NCBI RefSeq assembly: GCF_013761005.1 | Contig: NZ_JACDUS010000008.1 | Coordinates: forward strand, 1-64,000 | DNA: 64,000 nucleotides | Source: Desulfosalsimonas propionicica | Lineage (GTDB): Bacteria; Desulfobacterota; Desulfobacteria; Desulfobacterales; Desulfosalsimonadaceae | Reading direction: 5' to 3' | Part shown: piece by piece, positions 23,376 to 32,224 of the stretch | Layout: each line of letters starts with the position of its first letter | Position numbering within the stretch: the first letter of the stretch is position 1 | Program-made: the position numbers and the translations under genes | The notes under the pieces: generated by a model | What the model was told of the DNA's origin: nothing | Databases searched by the model: none | Seen by the model: only the letters and a program-made list of their open reading frames with translations

Positions 23376-24602
23376 CTACCCGGGGATCAGTTCGATGTGC
23401 ATAGTTTTGGGAGAGATTTTCATGATATTGATGCCAAAACCGTCAAAAGACTGCATCAGCAAGTGGTTGGCCAGTTGCTGGGCCGACCGGGAGTAGTGCA
23501 TTTCCAGCACAGCGTTGGCCGAAGTCATTTCCGTGGTCTGTAGATCCGAGACTCCGGGATGCTGGCGGATGGCTGCGCGCACGCGTTCCAGGTAAGGCAG
23601 AATCCGTTGCCCCCGGATGCGGATTTGAAAGGTTTGCTTGCGTTTTTCAATATTGCGCCACAGGGAAACGGTTTGTTCAGACAACTGGGAGCCAGCCGCG
23701 TCGGCCGCATCAGCAAGGGCCTTTTTGCTGCCTTTGTCCGGATCCTCGCTGACATTTAACGCCTTTTCGGTCACAGTGGCCAGTTTTTCGCCGGTTTCCG
23801 CATCAATGACATTTAACTGGACATCGGCCCTGAAGGTGCGAGCCCCCTGGCCCATCCGGTTTTCCAGGGCTTTGACCCGGGCCCGGCCCAAAACCACCAG
23901 ATCCGCCCCCATGCGCTCGGCCACAAGGGCGGCCTGGTAGTCGGCCGGCTCTGCGCCCATGCCCGATGCCAGCAATTCATCATCAAGGGCGCCGCTGTCC
24001 GGGTCCGGGGAAATCACGGCAAATCCGTTCCCGGAAAAGGCCTGGCGAATCACGGGTTCGGCAACAGCCCCGGAAAAATCCGCATACCCTTGCTTCCACC
24101 AGTAGTCAAATCCGATGTCATCAATATTTTTTTCCGCCACCATGAGCAATACCGACGGCAGGTCCTTTGGGGTGAGATCAAAGCCGGCATCAGCAAGGGC
24201 TTTTTCTATTTTCTGACCGGAGACCGTGGCCTCCACCAGCACATGGTAGGCTTTGTCTGTTTGAAATTCCTTTAAAATCCGGTAATCCCGGATAAACGCG
24301 TCCCGGTGCTTGTCGAGCACCGTGGCGATGAGCTCAAAATGGCCGGTGAGATCATCTTTGGCAATCATCTTTAAAGCCGCGCTTTGCACGGTCTTGAGAA
24401 GCGCCCGGGACACCGCCGCTTTTTTGGCTGCTGTTGTGTCTTTGTAAATTCTGCTGTGGCCGAAGCAGACAATGACTTCGCGATCTTCGGCCGCATCTGC
24501 AAAAAAGGCCAGCGGGGAGGATAAAAACAGCAGAATCAACAGGCAGAGCCCGGTTTGCAACAAATGTATGAATCGGGTTTGATTTGTGGCAAAACGTTTC
24601 AT
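23376..24602 (-). CDS. Secreted protein with FlgT/LPP20-like repeats
   Basis: A 408-residue exported protein with a signal peptide (about 1-38, LLQTGLCLLILLFLSSPLAFFADA). The segment after it (VIVCFGHSRIYKDTTAAKKAAVSRALLKTVQSA) is the family pattern of FlgT/LPP20-like envelope proteins, where an activity-like strand is followed by an AxxxA helix. A second domain around 160-300 (VLLMVAEKN...VVLGRARVKA...VQLNVIDAETGEKLATV) resembles TolB-N/FlgT-M-type folds. The role may be in the outer membrane or flagellar base, but no flagellar genes are nearby. The acyl-CoA dehydrogenase gene follows on the same strand. Function not established. Confidence 0.6.
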   Translation of the reverse strand: MKRFATNQTRFIHLLQTGLCLLILLFLSSPLAFFADAAEDREVIVCFGHSRIYKDTTAAKKAAVSRALLKTVQSAALKMIAKDDLTGHFELIATVLDKHRDAFIRDYRILKEFQTDKAYHVLVEATVSGQKIEKALADAGFDLTPKDLPSVLLMVAEKNIDDIGFDYWWKQGYADFSGAVAEPVIRQAFSGNGFAVISPDPDSGALDDELLASGMGAEPADYQAALVAERMGADLVVLGRARVKALENRMGQGARTFRADVQLNVIDAETGEKLATVTEKALNVSEDPDKGSKKALADAADAAGSQLSEQTVSLWRNIEKRKQTFQIRIRGQRILPYLERVRAAIRQHPGVSDLQTTEMTSANAVLEMHYSRSAQQLANHLLMQSFDGFGINIMKISPKTMHIELIPG

Positions 24603-24676
24603 GGCAATGGGTTCCCTTTTTTCTCATGCCCGGACCGGAACATTTGCTCCAAAACAGGCGTTGTCCTCAATTTTTT

Positions 24677-25657
24677 TTATGATGAGCGTTTGAGGGCATA
24701 ATCGGCCATCATTTCCAGAATTTCCCGGGTGGCCGAAGGTGCAAACCCCTCAAGGTGAACTTTGGCCTTGTGCACATGATCCAGGGCCTTTTGCCGGGCA
24801 TCGGCCACTCCCTGGTATTTTTCAAGCAGGCCAAGCAGTTCAGCAAAATCGCTTTGGGTAAACTCCGGATTGCTGATAATGGCTTTCATGCGCCCATGAT
24901 CGGTTTCACCGGCCCGGGACAGGGCATAGATCACAGGCAGGGTGAGTTTTCCTTCCCTTAGGTCCGCGCCCACGTTTTTACCCAGTTCCCCGGCATCCGC
25001 AGTGTAGTCCAGGATGTCGTCTGCGATCTGGAAAACCAGGCCCAGGTGTTTGCCGTATGCAGTCAGGGCGTTTTCCTGCTTTTGGGTGGCACCGGCCAGA
25101 ATTGCGCCGCTTTTGCATGCGCTTTCAATGAGCACGCCGGTTTTGCGCCGGATGATATCCATGTATTCAGCTTCCGTGAGATCCGTCTGTCCCTTTTTGA
25201 TGAGTTGGTAGATTTCCCCTTCAGACATCTGCTCGGTCAGTGAGGCCACCACCCGGATGATTCTGGGATTTTCGGTCTCAGCGGCAATGCATATGGCCCG
25301 TGCCAGTAAAAAATCGCCCACCAAAACGGTGACCGCCGCGCCGTAAAGATGATGGGCGGCTTGTTTTCCCCGCCGCATGTTTGCACCGTCGATCACATCA
25401 TCGTGCATGAGCGTGGCCGTATGCAGAAATTCAAATGTGGTGGCAAATTTGGTGACAAACGGACTTTCATGACCGCAGATCCTGGCACACAGCACAATGA
25501 GAAGCGGGCGCAGGCGTTTTCCGCCCGAAAAAATCAAATGTCCGGCGGTCTGTTTGACCAGGTCAAGGTGAGGGTCGAGGTTTTCCACCAAAGCCATCTC
25601 GATTGCGCTCAGGTCGGGATTGATTTTTTCCAGCACCTGCTGCTTCATCCCGCTCAT
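24677..25657 (-). CDS. ispB: All-trans polyprenyl diphosphate synthase
   Basis: A 326-residue long-chain trans-prenyltransferase with both aspartate-rich motifs: LMHDDVIDGANMRRG (FARM, about 88-102) and VFQIADDILDYTAD (SARM, about 212-225), plus GGKRLRPLL near the N-terminus. It condenses isopentenyl diphosphate onto an allylic primer to make the C35-C45 tail of menaquinone. The ATG overlaps the rimO stop by four bases (ATGA), indicating coupling. The likely acceptor prenyltransferase (UbiA-like) is in the menaquinone operon 9 kb away. The exact chain length cannot be deduced. Confidence 0.92.
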   Translation of the reverse strand: MSGMKQQVLEKINPDLSAIEMALVENLDPHLDLVKQTAGHLIFSGGKRLRPLLIVLCARICGHESPFVTKFATTFEFLHTATLMHDDVIDGANMRRGKQAAHHLYGAAVTVLVGDFLLARAICIAAETENPRIIRVVASLTEQMSEGEIYQLIKKGQTDLTEAEYMDIIRRKTGVLIESACKSGAILAGATQKQENALTAYGKHLGLVFQIADDILDYTADAGELGKNVGADLREGKLTLPVIYALSRAGETDHGRMKAIISNPEFTQSDFAELLGLLEKYQGVADARQKALDHVHKAKVHLEGFAPSATREILEMMADYALKRSS

Positions 25658-26976
25658 ATGGCAACTCCTGTCAGGTCGTATTCCTCTGCATCCGTGATGC
25701 GGATTTTTATGATTCGGCCCGGAACAGCCGATTTGCCAGGGTTGTCGATAAAGGTGACCCCGTCGACCTCCGGCGCCTGGAACCGGGTCCTGCCAAAGAG
25801 CCGGCCGTCTTCTGCGCGGCCTTCAACCAGGACGTCTGTGCATTGGCCGATTTTTTTCCGGTTTTTGGCAAGGGAGATGTCTGCCTGGCGCATCATGACC
25901 ACGTCATGGCGGTCCTGGGCAATCTGGGCGCACACGTGGCCGTCCAGGCGATGGGATGGCAGGTCTTCGGCGTCAGAGTAGACAAATGCGCCAAGGTGAT
26001 CAAACGCCACCTTTTCCATGAATTCGAGCAGTTGGGCAAAATCATCATCTGTTTCCCCCGGAAAGCCCACCAGAACCGTGGTTCGCAATGCAGCATCCGG
26101 CATGGCCGAGCGAATGCGGTCAACCATTGTCGCCAGCGCCTTGCTGTCATGGCCCCGGCCCATGCGTTTTAAGATCCGGCCGCTGGCATGCTGGATGGGA
26201 ACATCGAGATACCGGCATATGTTTGGATACGCGGCCATGGTATCCAGGAGCCGGTCATGGATCTGGTCGGGATGGCCGTATAAAAACCGGACCCAGCAGT
26301 CGGGCACGGCTTGTGCCACCTGCGCCAGCAAATCGGCAAACCGGCCCGGCGGGTTCTGATCCAGCCCCCATGAGGTGGTGTCCTGGCCCACCAGCACGAT
26401 TTCGGCCGCCCCCTGGCCGGCCAGGCACCGGGCCTCTCCGGCAATATCGGCGGCCGGGCGGCTGCGCAAGGGCCCGCGAAGGGCCGGGATAATGCAATAG
26501 GTGCAGTGCCTGCCGCAGCCTTCCATAATCTTGACATAGGCAACCGGCCCCGGGGTCCGGGTTCTGGGGGTATCCGGGCCGGCCAGGGTGGTTTGTTCGG
26601 GCGGGGGGATGATGCATTTTCCTGCCACCTTGGTGTCTTCAACCGCATCTGCAATCCGGTCATAGGCCCCGGTTCCCAAAAATAAATCCACTTCCGGAAG
26701 GGCTTCTGTGGTCTGCTCTCCGTAGCGTTGGGGCAGGCATCCGGCAACGATGAGTTTTTGGCACGCACCAAGGCGCTTGTATTCGGCCAACTCCAGGATC
26801 TGCTCAATGGCCTCGTCTGCGGCAGACTCGATAAAGGCGCAAGTGTTGACGATGATGACCTCGGCATTTTCTGCCAGCCCGGCCATCTCGTGGCCCGCGG
26901 CAGAAAGCCGGCCGCTCATGACCTCGCTGTCCACCTGGTTTCGGGCGCAGCCAAGGGTTGAAAGATAGATGCGCAT
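25654..26976 (-). CDS. rimO: Ribosomal protein S12 methylthiotransferase RimO
   Basis: A 440-residue radical-SAM methylthiotransferase. The N-terminal UPF0004 domain has Cys in LGCARNQVDSE, NTCAFIESA and GCLPQRYGE (auxiliary 4Fe-4S cluster). The radical-SAM motif is GCGRHCTYCIIPALRG (CxxxCxxC), and a TRAM-like domain ends the protein. The sequence LGCARNQVDSE and the AxxxPxxDxFLGTG-like stretch favour RimO over MiaB. It methylthiolates Asp of ribosomal protein S12. It starts a tight minus-strand pair with the polyprenyl synthase gene. Confidence 0.94.
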   Translation of the reverse strand: MRIYLSTLGCARNQVDSEVMSGRLSAAGHEMAGLAENAEVIIVNTCAFIESAADEAIEQILELAEYKRLGACQKLIVAGCLPQRYGEQTTEALPEVDLFLGTGAYDRIADAVEDTKVAGKCIIPPPEQTTLAGPDTPRTRTPGPVAYVKIMEGCGRHCTYCIIPALRGPLRSRPAADIAGEARCLAGQGAAEIVLVGQDTTSWGLDQNPPGRFADLLAQVAQAVPDCWVRFLYGHPDQIHDRLLDTMAAYPNICRYLDVPIQHASGRILKRMGRGHDSKALATMVDRIRSAMPDAALRTTVLVGFPGETDDDFAQLLEFMEKVAFDHLGAFVYSDAEDLPSHRLDGHVCAQIAQDRHDVVMMRQADISLAKNRKKIGQCTDVLVEGRAEDGRLFGRTRFQAPEVDGVTFIDNPGKSAVPGRIIKIRITDAEEYDLTGVAI

Positions 26977-26991
26977 ATGACAGCCGCGCCC

Positions 26992-27813
26992 TTATTCTCC
27001 GGTAAATACCGGTTTGCGTTTTTCCGAAAAAGCGGCAATGGCTTCCATCAGGTCTTTTGAAGGAATGATGTTGGCGCTCACCGAGGCCACGTATTTCAAC
27101 CCATCCTCCACTGATTTCTCGGCTCCGTGGTTGAGCACGTCCTTTGAGGCCTGCACGGCCAGGGGCGGGTTGTCGGCAATCTGTGCGGCCAGTTTTTCCG
27201 CGCCTTCCATGACGGCTGCGGCATCCGGATAGATTTCGTTTACCAGCAGCATTTGGGCAGCCTTTTGTGCGTCAATGGTTTTTGCCGTATAGGCCAGTTC
27301 CCGGGCAAAGCCCTGGCCCACGATCCTCGGGATCCTCTGGAGCACGCCCACGTCGGCCACAAATCCCACTGCCGCTTCTTTTAAGCAGAACACGGCATCA
27401 GCTGCGCAGATCCGGATATCACAGGCGGTTGCCATGTCCAATCCCGCACCGATGCAGTGGCCGTGAATGGCAGCAATAACGGGCTTTCGGCACCATTCGA
27501 TGCAGCTGATAGCGTCCTGCATGGCGGAAATCTTTTTCAAAAGAGACCATTTGACCCCGCCTTTCTGGTCCGAATCCATTAATTCGGGCATTTCTCCGGC
27601 CATACCCATCAGGTCGATGCCTGCGGAAAAGCAGGGGCCCCGGCCGGCAATCACGGCCACCCGGATGTCGGGGTCCTTGTCAATGTCTTCAAAGATGGGG
27701 ATGCTTTCTTTCCAGGCCGGCGGGTTCATGGCGTTTTTCTTGTCCGGCCGGTTCAAATAGACCCATGCCACCGGCGGTTTTTTGATCACTTCGTAGAATT
27801 CATACTGGCTCAT
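26992..27813 (-). CDS. Enoyl-CoA hydratase/isomerase family protein
   Basis: A 273-residue crotonase-fold protein. The oxyanion-hole strands are IAGRGPCFSAGIDLMGMAG (about 54-72) and HGHCIGAGLDMATACDIRI (about 113-131). An acidic residue in KEAAVGFVADVGVLQRIPRIVG sits where dienoyl-CoA isomerases (ECH1-like) keep Glu/Asp, so a dienoyl isomerase activity is possible. It acts in fatty-acid or aromatic beta-oxidation. It is followed by rimO on the same strand with 15 bases between; a DtxR regulator lies just upstream. Confidence 0.92.
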   Translation of the reverse strand: MSQYEFYEVIKKPPVAWVYLNRPDKKNAMNPPAWKESIPIFEDIDKDPDIRVAVIAGRGPCFSAGIDLMGMAGEMPELMDSDQKGGVKWSLLKKISAMQDAISCIEWCRKPVIAAIHGHCIGAGLDMATACDIRICAADAVFCLKEAAVGFVADVGVLQRIPRIVGQGFARELAYTAKTIDAQKAAQMLLVNEIYPDAAAVMEGAEKLAAQIADNPPLAVQASKDVLNHGAEKSVEDGLKYVASVSANIIPSKDLMEAIAAFSEKRKPVFTGE

Positions 27814-27855
27814 CTGGCCTCCCGGAAATATTTGTCCTTATTTTTTATGAAACCA

Positions 27856-28365
27856 TCATTTTTTTTTCTGTGCATGTTTTTCAGCGCTTCGGGTCATGCA
27901 TTCTTTGCAGTCGGGCCTGCTGTCGTCTTTTCCCTGCCGGTGTCTGGCAAAGCCCTGGATCCAGCTGGCATCGGTTCTGGGACAGGTTTCCATGTAATCG
28001 ATAAAGGCCACCATCCGGTCCACGGCCGCCCGGTCCATGGCATGTTCCATGCGGCAGGCGTTGTCTTCGGCAATCTGCGGGTCGAGCTGGAGCACATGGG
28101 TGAGAAAGTTTTTGATCACCCGATGCCGTCGGTTGATTTCTCCGGCAACAGCCGTGCCTTTGCGGGTCAGGGTAATAAAGCTGTAGGGCTCGTAATTGAT
28201 CAGGCCCTTTTCAGCCAGGCTTTTTAACGCACCTGTCACTGAGCCGCGCAATACGCCGCGCATTTCCGCAATATCTTTTACCCGGGCCACCTTCTGGGTC
28301 TTTTCCAGCTCCAGGATGGTTTCCAGGTAATCCTCCAGATTTTCAGATAAATCGATTCCTGTCAT
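27856..28365 (-). CDS. DtxR/MntR-family metal-dependent transcriptional regulator
   Basis: A 169-residue regulator. The winged-helix domain (about 5-65: NLEDYLETILELEKTQKVARVKDIAEMRGVLRGSVTGALKSLAEKGLI) is followed by the metal-binding dimerisation helices (RHRVIKNFLTHVLQLDPQIAEDNACRMEHAMDRAAVDRM) with Cys, Glu and His ligands like DtxR/MntR. There is no SH3-like third domain. The C-terminus carries DCKECM. The ATG at 28365 follows AAGGAGGGG; a longer frame lacks a ribosome site. It probably senses Fe2+ or Mn2+. The divergent small gene for a FeoB-associated peptide fits an iron role. Confidence 0.92.
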   Translation of the reverse strand: MTGIDLSENLEDYLETILELEKTQKVARVKDIAEMRGVLRGSVTGALKSLAEKGLINYEPYSFITLTRKGTAVAGEINRRHRVIKNFLTHVLQLDPQIAEDNACRMEHAMDRAAVDRMVAFIDYMETCPRTDASWIQGFARHRQGKDDSRPDCKECMTRSAEKHAQKKK

Positions 28366-28510
28366 GGCCCCTCCTTGGTGAGTGAATCCTTTATCTCTAT
28401 AACCGATTTTTTTACTGCAGGCAAACAAAAGGAAAAAAAATTAAATTATGTTTTGACAATGAATAAAGTTTGGTTTAGCAAACAAATAAAAACGATTTGA
28501 TATTTAACGT

Positions 28511-28598
28511 TAATGGGCCTGTAAAAAGTCTTTTTTACAGGCAGTGTTAAGTTTTAAGTGATTAGGTGTTAAGTAAAATCAAAATCTTATTTCTTTAT
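28511..28598. repeat. Dispersed hairpin repeat, copy 1
   Basis: CCTGTAAAAA/TTTTTACAGG forms a perfect 10-bp hairpin, followed by a tail (TTAAGTTTTAAGTGATTA...GTGTTAAGTAAAATCAA). Nearly the same 75-plus bases occur at 51143-51230. The hairpin has A and T tracts on both sides and could act as a bidirectional terminator. It lies in the divergent region between the DtxR gene and the Cys-rich peptide gene. Confidence 0.75.
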
Positions 28599-28675
28599 TG
28601 CTTGGCGATTATATCAATTTTAGAACTTTTACGATTCCATCAATGTTTGGTTTGGATAAAAAAAAGGAGTTTGAA

Positions 28676-28825
28676 ATGATACAGGAAATCATTGTATTTG
28701 CCATTGTCGCCGCAGCCCTGGGATTTACCGGTCGCAGCATGTACAAAAAGTTCAGGACAAAAGGCCAGAGCGGGTGCGGCTGCACGGGCTGCGACCAGGA
28801 CTGCGGCTGCGGCGGCAAGTGCTGA
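28676..28825 (+). CDS. FeoB-associated Cys-rich membrane protein
   Basis: A 49-residue peptide with one transmembrane helix (EIIVFAIVAAALGFTGRSMY, about 4-23), a short basic stretch (KKFRTKG) and a C-terminal cysteine-rich tail (CGCTGCDQDCGCGGKC, seven Cys). This is the layout of the FeoB-associated Cys-rich membrane proteins, thought to assist ferrous iron uptake. The ATG at 28676 follows AAAAGGAG; the longer frame extends into the repeat. No feoA or feoB is adjacent, which is unusual, but the DtxR-type regulator is divergently encoded. Confidence 0.85.
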   Translation: MIQEIIVFAIVAAALGFTGRSMYKKFRTKGQSGCGCTGCDQDCGCGGKC

Positions 28826-28863
28826 AACGCCCCTGTGCACCGGAGCCGGGCAATAAAGGCGGG

Positions 28864-29475
28864 TTATTGCAGAAAGGTTTGGGTGAAAAAATCAAAATTC
28901 AAGTCCCGGTACTGGCGGATGTTTGCGACGATCCGGCTGCCCTGGGTATCTTCCGGGGTGTCGCTGATGAATTTGAACAAAAAGCACGGGATTTCAAATC
29001 TGTTCGCAATCTGGACCACGGCGGCGCCTTCCATGTCCGAAAGCTCGGCTATGGCTGCGGTCTGCCGCCGCTGGTCCGGATCAATGACCGCCTCTTCCCG
29101 GGTGGCCAGGCGCAGGGTTGAAAACCCCTCCATAACAGAGGGCTTATGGCAGAAGGGTTCGTTGGTTTTGAAATGCCTGCGGTCTGTTTCCAGGGCCTCG
29201 CTGATGTGATGGATCCCGCCCGGGGGCAGGCCCTGTTGGTTTGCCCCGGCAGCGCCGGTGTTGACAATGGATTGAACAGATTCGCGCACACAGAGCCATG
29301 CACACGCAGCCGCCGCATTTGCCTTGCCCATGCCCGAGACCACAAGGATCACCCGGTTTCCGTAATAAACCGGAAACGGTTTTTTTTCAGAGCCCAGCCA
29401 GTTGATTTTTTCCACAAACGGCTTGGCTTCGATATAGGTGGCCATGATCAGGCCGATTCGATGATGTTTTGACAT
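28864..29475 (-). CDS. mqnB: Futalosine hydrolase (MqnB)
   Basis: A 203-residue member of the purine-nucleoside phosphorylase/MTAN superfamily: an N-terminal strand with catalytic Glu region (IGLIMATYIEAKPFV), the VSGMGKANAAAACAW motif (about 47-61), the NTGAAGA loop, and SDMEGAAVVQIANRF with the ribose-binding Glu and catalytic Asp-like residues. On its own it could be an MTA/SAH nucleosidase. Its place as the last gene of the mqn cluster, overlapping mqnD by 28 bases, makes futalosine hydrolase the best call: it removes hypoxanthine (or adenine from aminofutalosine) to give dehypoxanthinyl futalosine. Confidence 0.85.
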   Translation of the reverse strand: MSKHHRIGLIMATYIEAKPFVEKINWLGSEKKPFPVYYGNRVILVVSGMGKANAAAACAWLCVRESVQSIVNTGAAGANQQGLPPGGIHHISEALETDRRHFKTNEPFCHKPSVMEGFSTLRLATREEAVIDPDQRRQTAAIAELSDMEGAAVVQIANRFEIPCFLFKFISDTPEDTQGSRIVANIRQYRDLNFDFFTQTFLQ

Positions 29476-30257
29476 CGGGCGATTTGCTCCAGTTTTTCAA
29501 TGGCCTGCCAGCCGGCTTTGCCGGGCGACAGGGTGTAGTCGTTGACATAGAGCCGGATGTGCTGTTCCGTGACCCGGTCGTCTATCTCCTGGGCGTGCTG
29601 CCGGATAAAATTCCGGCAGGATTCAGGGTGTTTGCGGGCATGGGAGATTGATGAACGGATCATTGCCTCAAGATGCGCCTTGCGGGCCAAAATTTCCGGG
29701 TCTTTGCGAACGGCGATGCATCCCAGGGGAATCGGCAGCCGGGTTTTTTCCTCCCACCATCGGCCCAGGTCGATGATTTGGGCACATCCGTACCGGGGGT
29801 ACACGAACCGGCCTTCGTGGATGATCACGCCGGCATTCCATCTGCCGTCGCAAACGCCGGGAAGGATTTTTTCATATGGGGTGATCTCCACATTGGCAGC
29901 CTCGCCGCACCAGAGCCGGAACAGCAGGTGGGCGGTGGTGTATTTGCCCGGAACCGCCACCCGGGCCCCGGAAAGATTGGCCAAAGGGTCTTTTGCCACC
30001 ACCAGGGGGCCGCAGCCGTGGCCCATTGCCGCGCCTGCCGCAAGCATTTCATACTTGTGCTGCAGCAGCAAAAAGGCGAAAAAAGACAGCTTGGTTACGG
30101 CAAACTCACCGGAAAAGGCCTTGCTGTTGAGGGTCTCCACATCCATCAGGTGAGGGGTGAAGCAAAACGGGGCCGTGTCCACCAAGCCTTTGATCATGGC
30201 ATGGAATATAAAAGTGTCATTGGGACACGGGGAAAAGGCGATATCTGTGTTTTGCAT
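29448..30257 (-). CDS. mqnD: 1,4-dihydroxy-6-naphthoate synthase (MqnD)
   Basis: A 269-residue periplasmic-binding-protein-like enzyme. IAFSPCPNDTFIFHAMI (about 5-21) is the characteristic N-terminus, and VEITPYEKILPGVCDGRWNAGVIIHEGRF carries the conserved His-Glu pair of the family. It converts cyclic dehypoxanthinyl futalosine to 1,4-dihydroxy-6-naphthoate. The ATG at 30257 gives the usual length; the longer frame runs into mqnC. It follows mqnC by 19 bases and overlaps mqnB. Confidence 0.94.
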   Translation of the reverse strand: MQNTDIAFSPCPNDTFIFHAMIKGLVDTAPFCFTPHLMDVETLNSKAFSGEFAVTKLSFFAFLLLQHKYEMLAAGAAMGHGCGPLVVAKDPLANLSGARVAVPGKYTTAHLLFRLWCGEAANVEITPYEKILPGVCDGRWNAGVIIHEGRFVYPRYGCAQIIDLGRWWEEKTRLPIPLGCIAVRKDPEILARKAHLEAMIRSSISHARKHPESCRNFIRQHAQEIDDRVTEQHIRLYVNDYTLSPGKAGWQAIEKLEQIARCQNIIESA

Positions 30258-30276
30258 GTTTTTTCTTTTGTACGGT

Positions 30277-31353
30277 TTAAAACCGTTTGATGATCCGGTA
30301 TTGCGAATCACGCTGGACCGCCGCCCTGCCGGTGTTTCTGATCAGATCGATGAACTGCTCCATGTGTGCGGTTCGCCTGACCCCGGTGGCTTTGACCACG
30401 GTTTCCTCCATGAGCACCCCGCCCATGTCGTCAGCACCCATGGCCAGAGCGATCTGGGCCGGCTTTAGCCCTTCGGTGAGCCAGCCGGCCTGGATGTGTT
30501 CGACATTGTCCAGGTAAATGCGCGAGATTGCGACGGTTTTGAGGTAATCTATCCCGTCTGCGGCAGAAATGTCAGGCATCCGCGTTTGGGCCGGGGAAAA
30601 AGACCAGGGAATAAAGGCCTGGATGATGCCTGTCCGGTCCTGGACCCGGCGGACCGTGTCAAGATGCTCCATGCGTTCGGCAATGGTTTCTCCCATGCCG
30701 TAGGTCATGGTGGCAGACGATTTCATGCCGTGGGCGTGCAGGCCTTCCATGACATCGCACCATTGGGCCGCAGACAGTTTCCTGGGGCTGACCTTGTCCC
30801 TGATTCGGTCCACCAGCAGATCCGAGGCCCCGGGCACCGAATCCAGGCCTGCGTCTTTCAGGGCCATGATGACCGCATCAATGGATTTCCCGCTCTGCTC
30901 GGCCATGTGAACGATTTCCGCCGGGGAAAAAGAGTGGAGCCAGATGTCTGGAAACCGGGTTTTTACGGCTTTGACCATTTCCAGGTAATCATTTAGGCCG
31001 TATTCCGGATCAAGGCCGCCCTGCAGCATCACCTGGGTGCCGCCGGCTTCTGCCAGCTCCTGGACCCGTGCGCAGATGTCATCTGTGCTCAGGCGGTATG
31101 CGGCAACCCGGCCGGCCCTGGCGTGATAGGCGCAAAACGCGCATTCCGCCCGGCAGACGTTGGTGAAATTGATGATCCGGTCCAGGATAAAACCCACATG
31201 CTGCTCCGGGACAACGGCCCGGCGCCTGAAATCTGCCGCCCTGCCCAAAGCTGTCAGGCGCCAGTCAAACAGGGACGCGGCTTCGCTGTTGTTGATGCGT
31301 TGGCAGCCGTAGATTTTATCTTCCAGGGATGCGGACTGTGCGCGGCTTGTCAT
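30277..31353 (-). CDS. mqnC: Cyclic dehypoxanthinyl futalosine synthase (MqnC), radical SAM
   Basis: A roughly 358-residue radical-SAM enzyme with the cluster motif CRAECAFCAY (about 69-78) and the family strings GGTQVMLQGGLDPEYGL and ATMTYGMGET. It cyclises dehypoxanthinyl futalosine. The MLQGG string separates it from the MqnE paralogue two genes upstream, which has IVGGLNPEL. The ATG at 31353 is chosen because AAGGAAGG lies just upstream; it overlaps the end of mqnA by 38 bases, indicating translational coupling. Confidence 0.94.
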   Translation of the reverse strand: MTSRAQSASLEDKIYGCQRINNSEAASLFDWRLTALGRAADFRRRAVVPEQHVGFILDRIINFTNVCRAECAFCAYHARAGRVAAYRLSTDDICARVQELAEAGGTQVMLQGGLDPEYGLNDYLEMVKAVKTRFPDIWLHSFSPAEIVHMAEQSGKSIDAVIMALKDAGLDSVPGASDLLVDRIRDKVSPRKLSAAQWCDVMEGLHAHGMKSSATMTYGMGETIAERMEHLDTVRRVQDRTGIIQAFIPWSFSPAQTRMPDISAADGIDYLKTVAISRIYLDNVEHIQAGWLTEGLKPAQIALAMGADDMGGVLMEETVVKATGVRRTAHMEQFIDLIRNTGRAAVQRDSQYRIIKRF

Positions 31354-32224
31354 CTGTGCCTTCCTTGTCATGTCCCAGTCGGTATTCATTGATTTCAAGA
31401 TTGCGGTCAAGAAAGCCAAGCGCGCCAACCGGCTCTATGAGCCCGTGGTCTGCGGCTGCATGGAAATAATAGCCCAGGGCCGCTTTTAACTCCGGGTTGA
31501 AATCAAACTGCAGCAGATCGTAATAGGCGCTGATATCATAATCAATATCCGGGTATTTTTCGCTCGCGGCTTTGATGACCGTCTGTTTTTCATCCGCCAT
31601 GAGGCCGAGGGATTTGGAAAATGAATCAATCACCTCCAAAATCATGCGACCCTGTTTTTCCACCGCCTTTTTCTGCACCGCAAAAACCGCAAATACCACC
31701 GGCCGGCCGGTTTTCTGCAGCCACAGATCGCCGATGTCGTAGATGTAGGAAACCGGCCGGCCCAGGTTGACCATGGCGTCGTTTCCAATGATCAGGGCCG
31801 CTTCTGTATCGTCGAGTGCGGGCCTGGGCGGGGTTCTACAGTATTGCGGCAAAAGGCCGTAATGTTTTTCAAGCAGGATTTTGAGCAGGATTTCCGATGT
31901 TTTCGAAGCCCTTGAAATGCCCACCCGTTTTCCGTGGAGCTGCTCGATGGGTACCTTGCTGGCAAGAATCACCGAGCCCACATAACCCACCGAGCTAAGA
32001 CAGAACCACGGCAAAAGCACGATCTGTTTCCGGAGGGGGGGATAGGCAGCCGCAGAAATCGGGCTCAAATCGATAACCCCTTGTTTTACCAGCCGGTTTA
32101 GGTCCTCCGGGAGGCCGGGTTTGACGTGCACGCCCTTGAGGGGCTTTTGGGCAAGCATGTGGTGGTAAAATGGGTAGCAGTTGAGATAATCAATGCAGCC
32201 GATTGTCATTTGCCTTCCGGTCAT
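31316..32224 (-). CDS. mqnA: Chorismate dehydratase (MqnA)
   Basis: A 302-residue periplasmic-binding-protein-fold enzyme, with GCIDYLNCYPFYHHM at the N-terminus, DLSPISAAAYP (about 52-62) and ALIIGNDAMV (about 142-151), as in MqnA. It dehydrates chorismate to 3-enolpyruvoyl-benzoate, the first committed step of the futalosine route. The start overlaps the mqnE stop by four bases (ATGA). A second ATG five codons in also has a ribosome-site-like GGAAGG, so the exact start is open. Confidence 0.93.
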   Translation of the reverse strand: MTGRQMTIGCIDYLNCYPFYHHMLAQKPLKGVHVKPGLPEDLNRLVKQGVIDLSPISAAAYPPLRKQIVLLPWFCLSSVGYVGSVILASKVPIEQLHGKRVGISRASKTSEILLKILLEKHYGLLPQYCRTPPRPALDDTEAALIIGNDAMVNLGRPVSYIYDIGDLWLQKTGRPVVFAVFAVQKKAVEKQGRMILEVIDSFSKSLGLMADEKQTVIKAASEKYPDIDYDISAYYDLLQFDFNPELKAALGYYFHAAADHGLIEPVGALGFLDRNLEINEYRLGHDKEGTDDKPRTVRIPGR

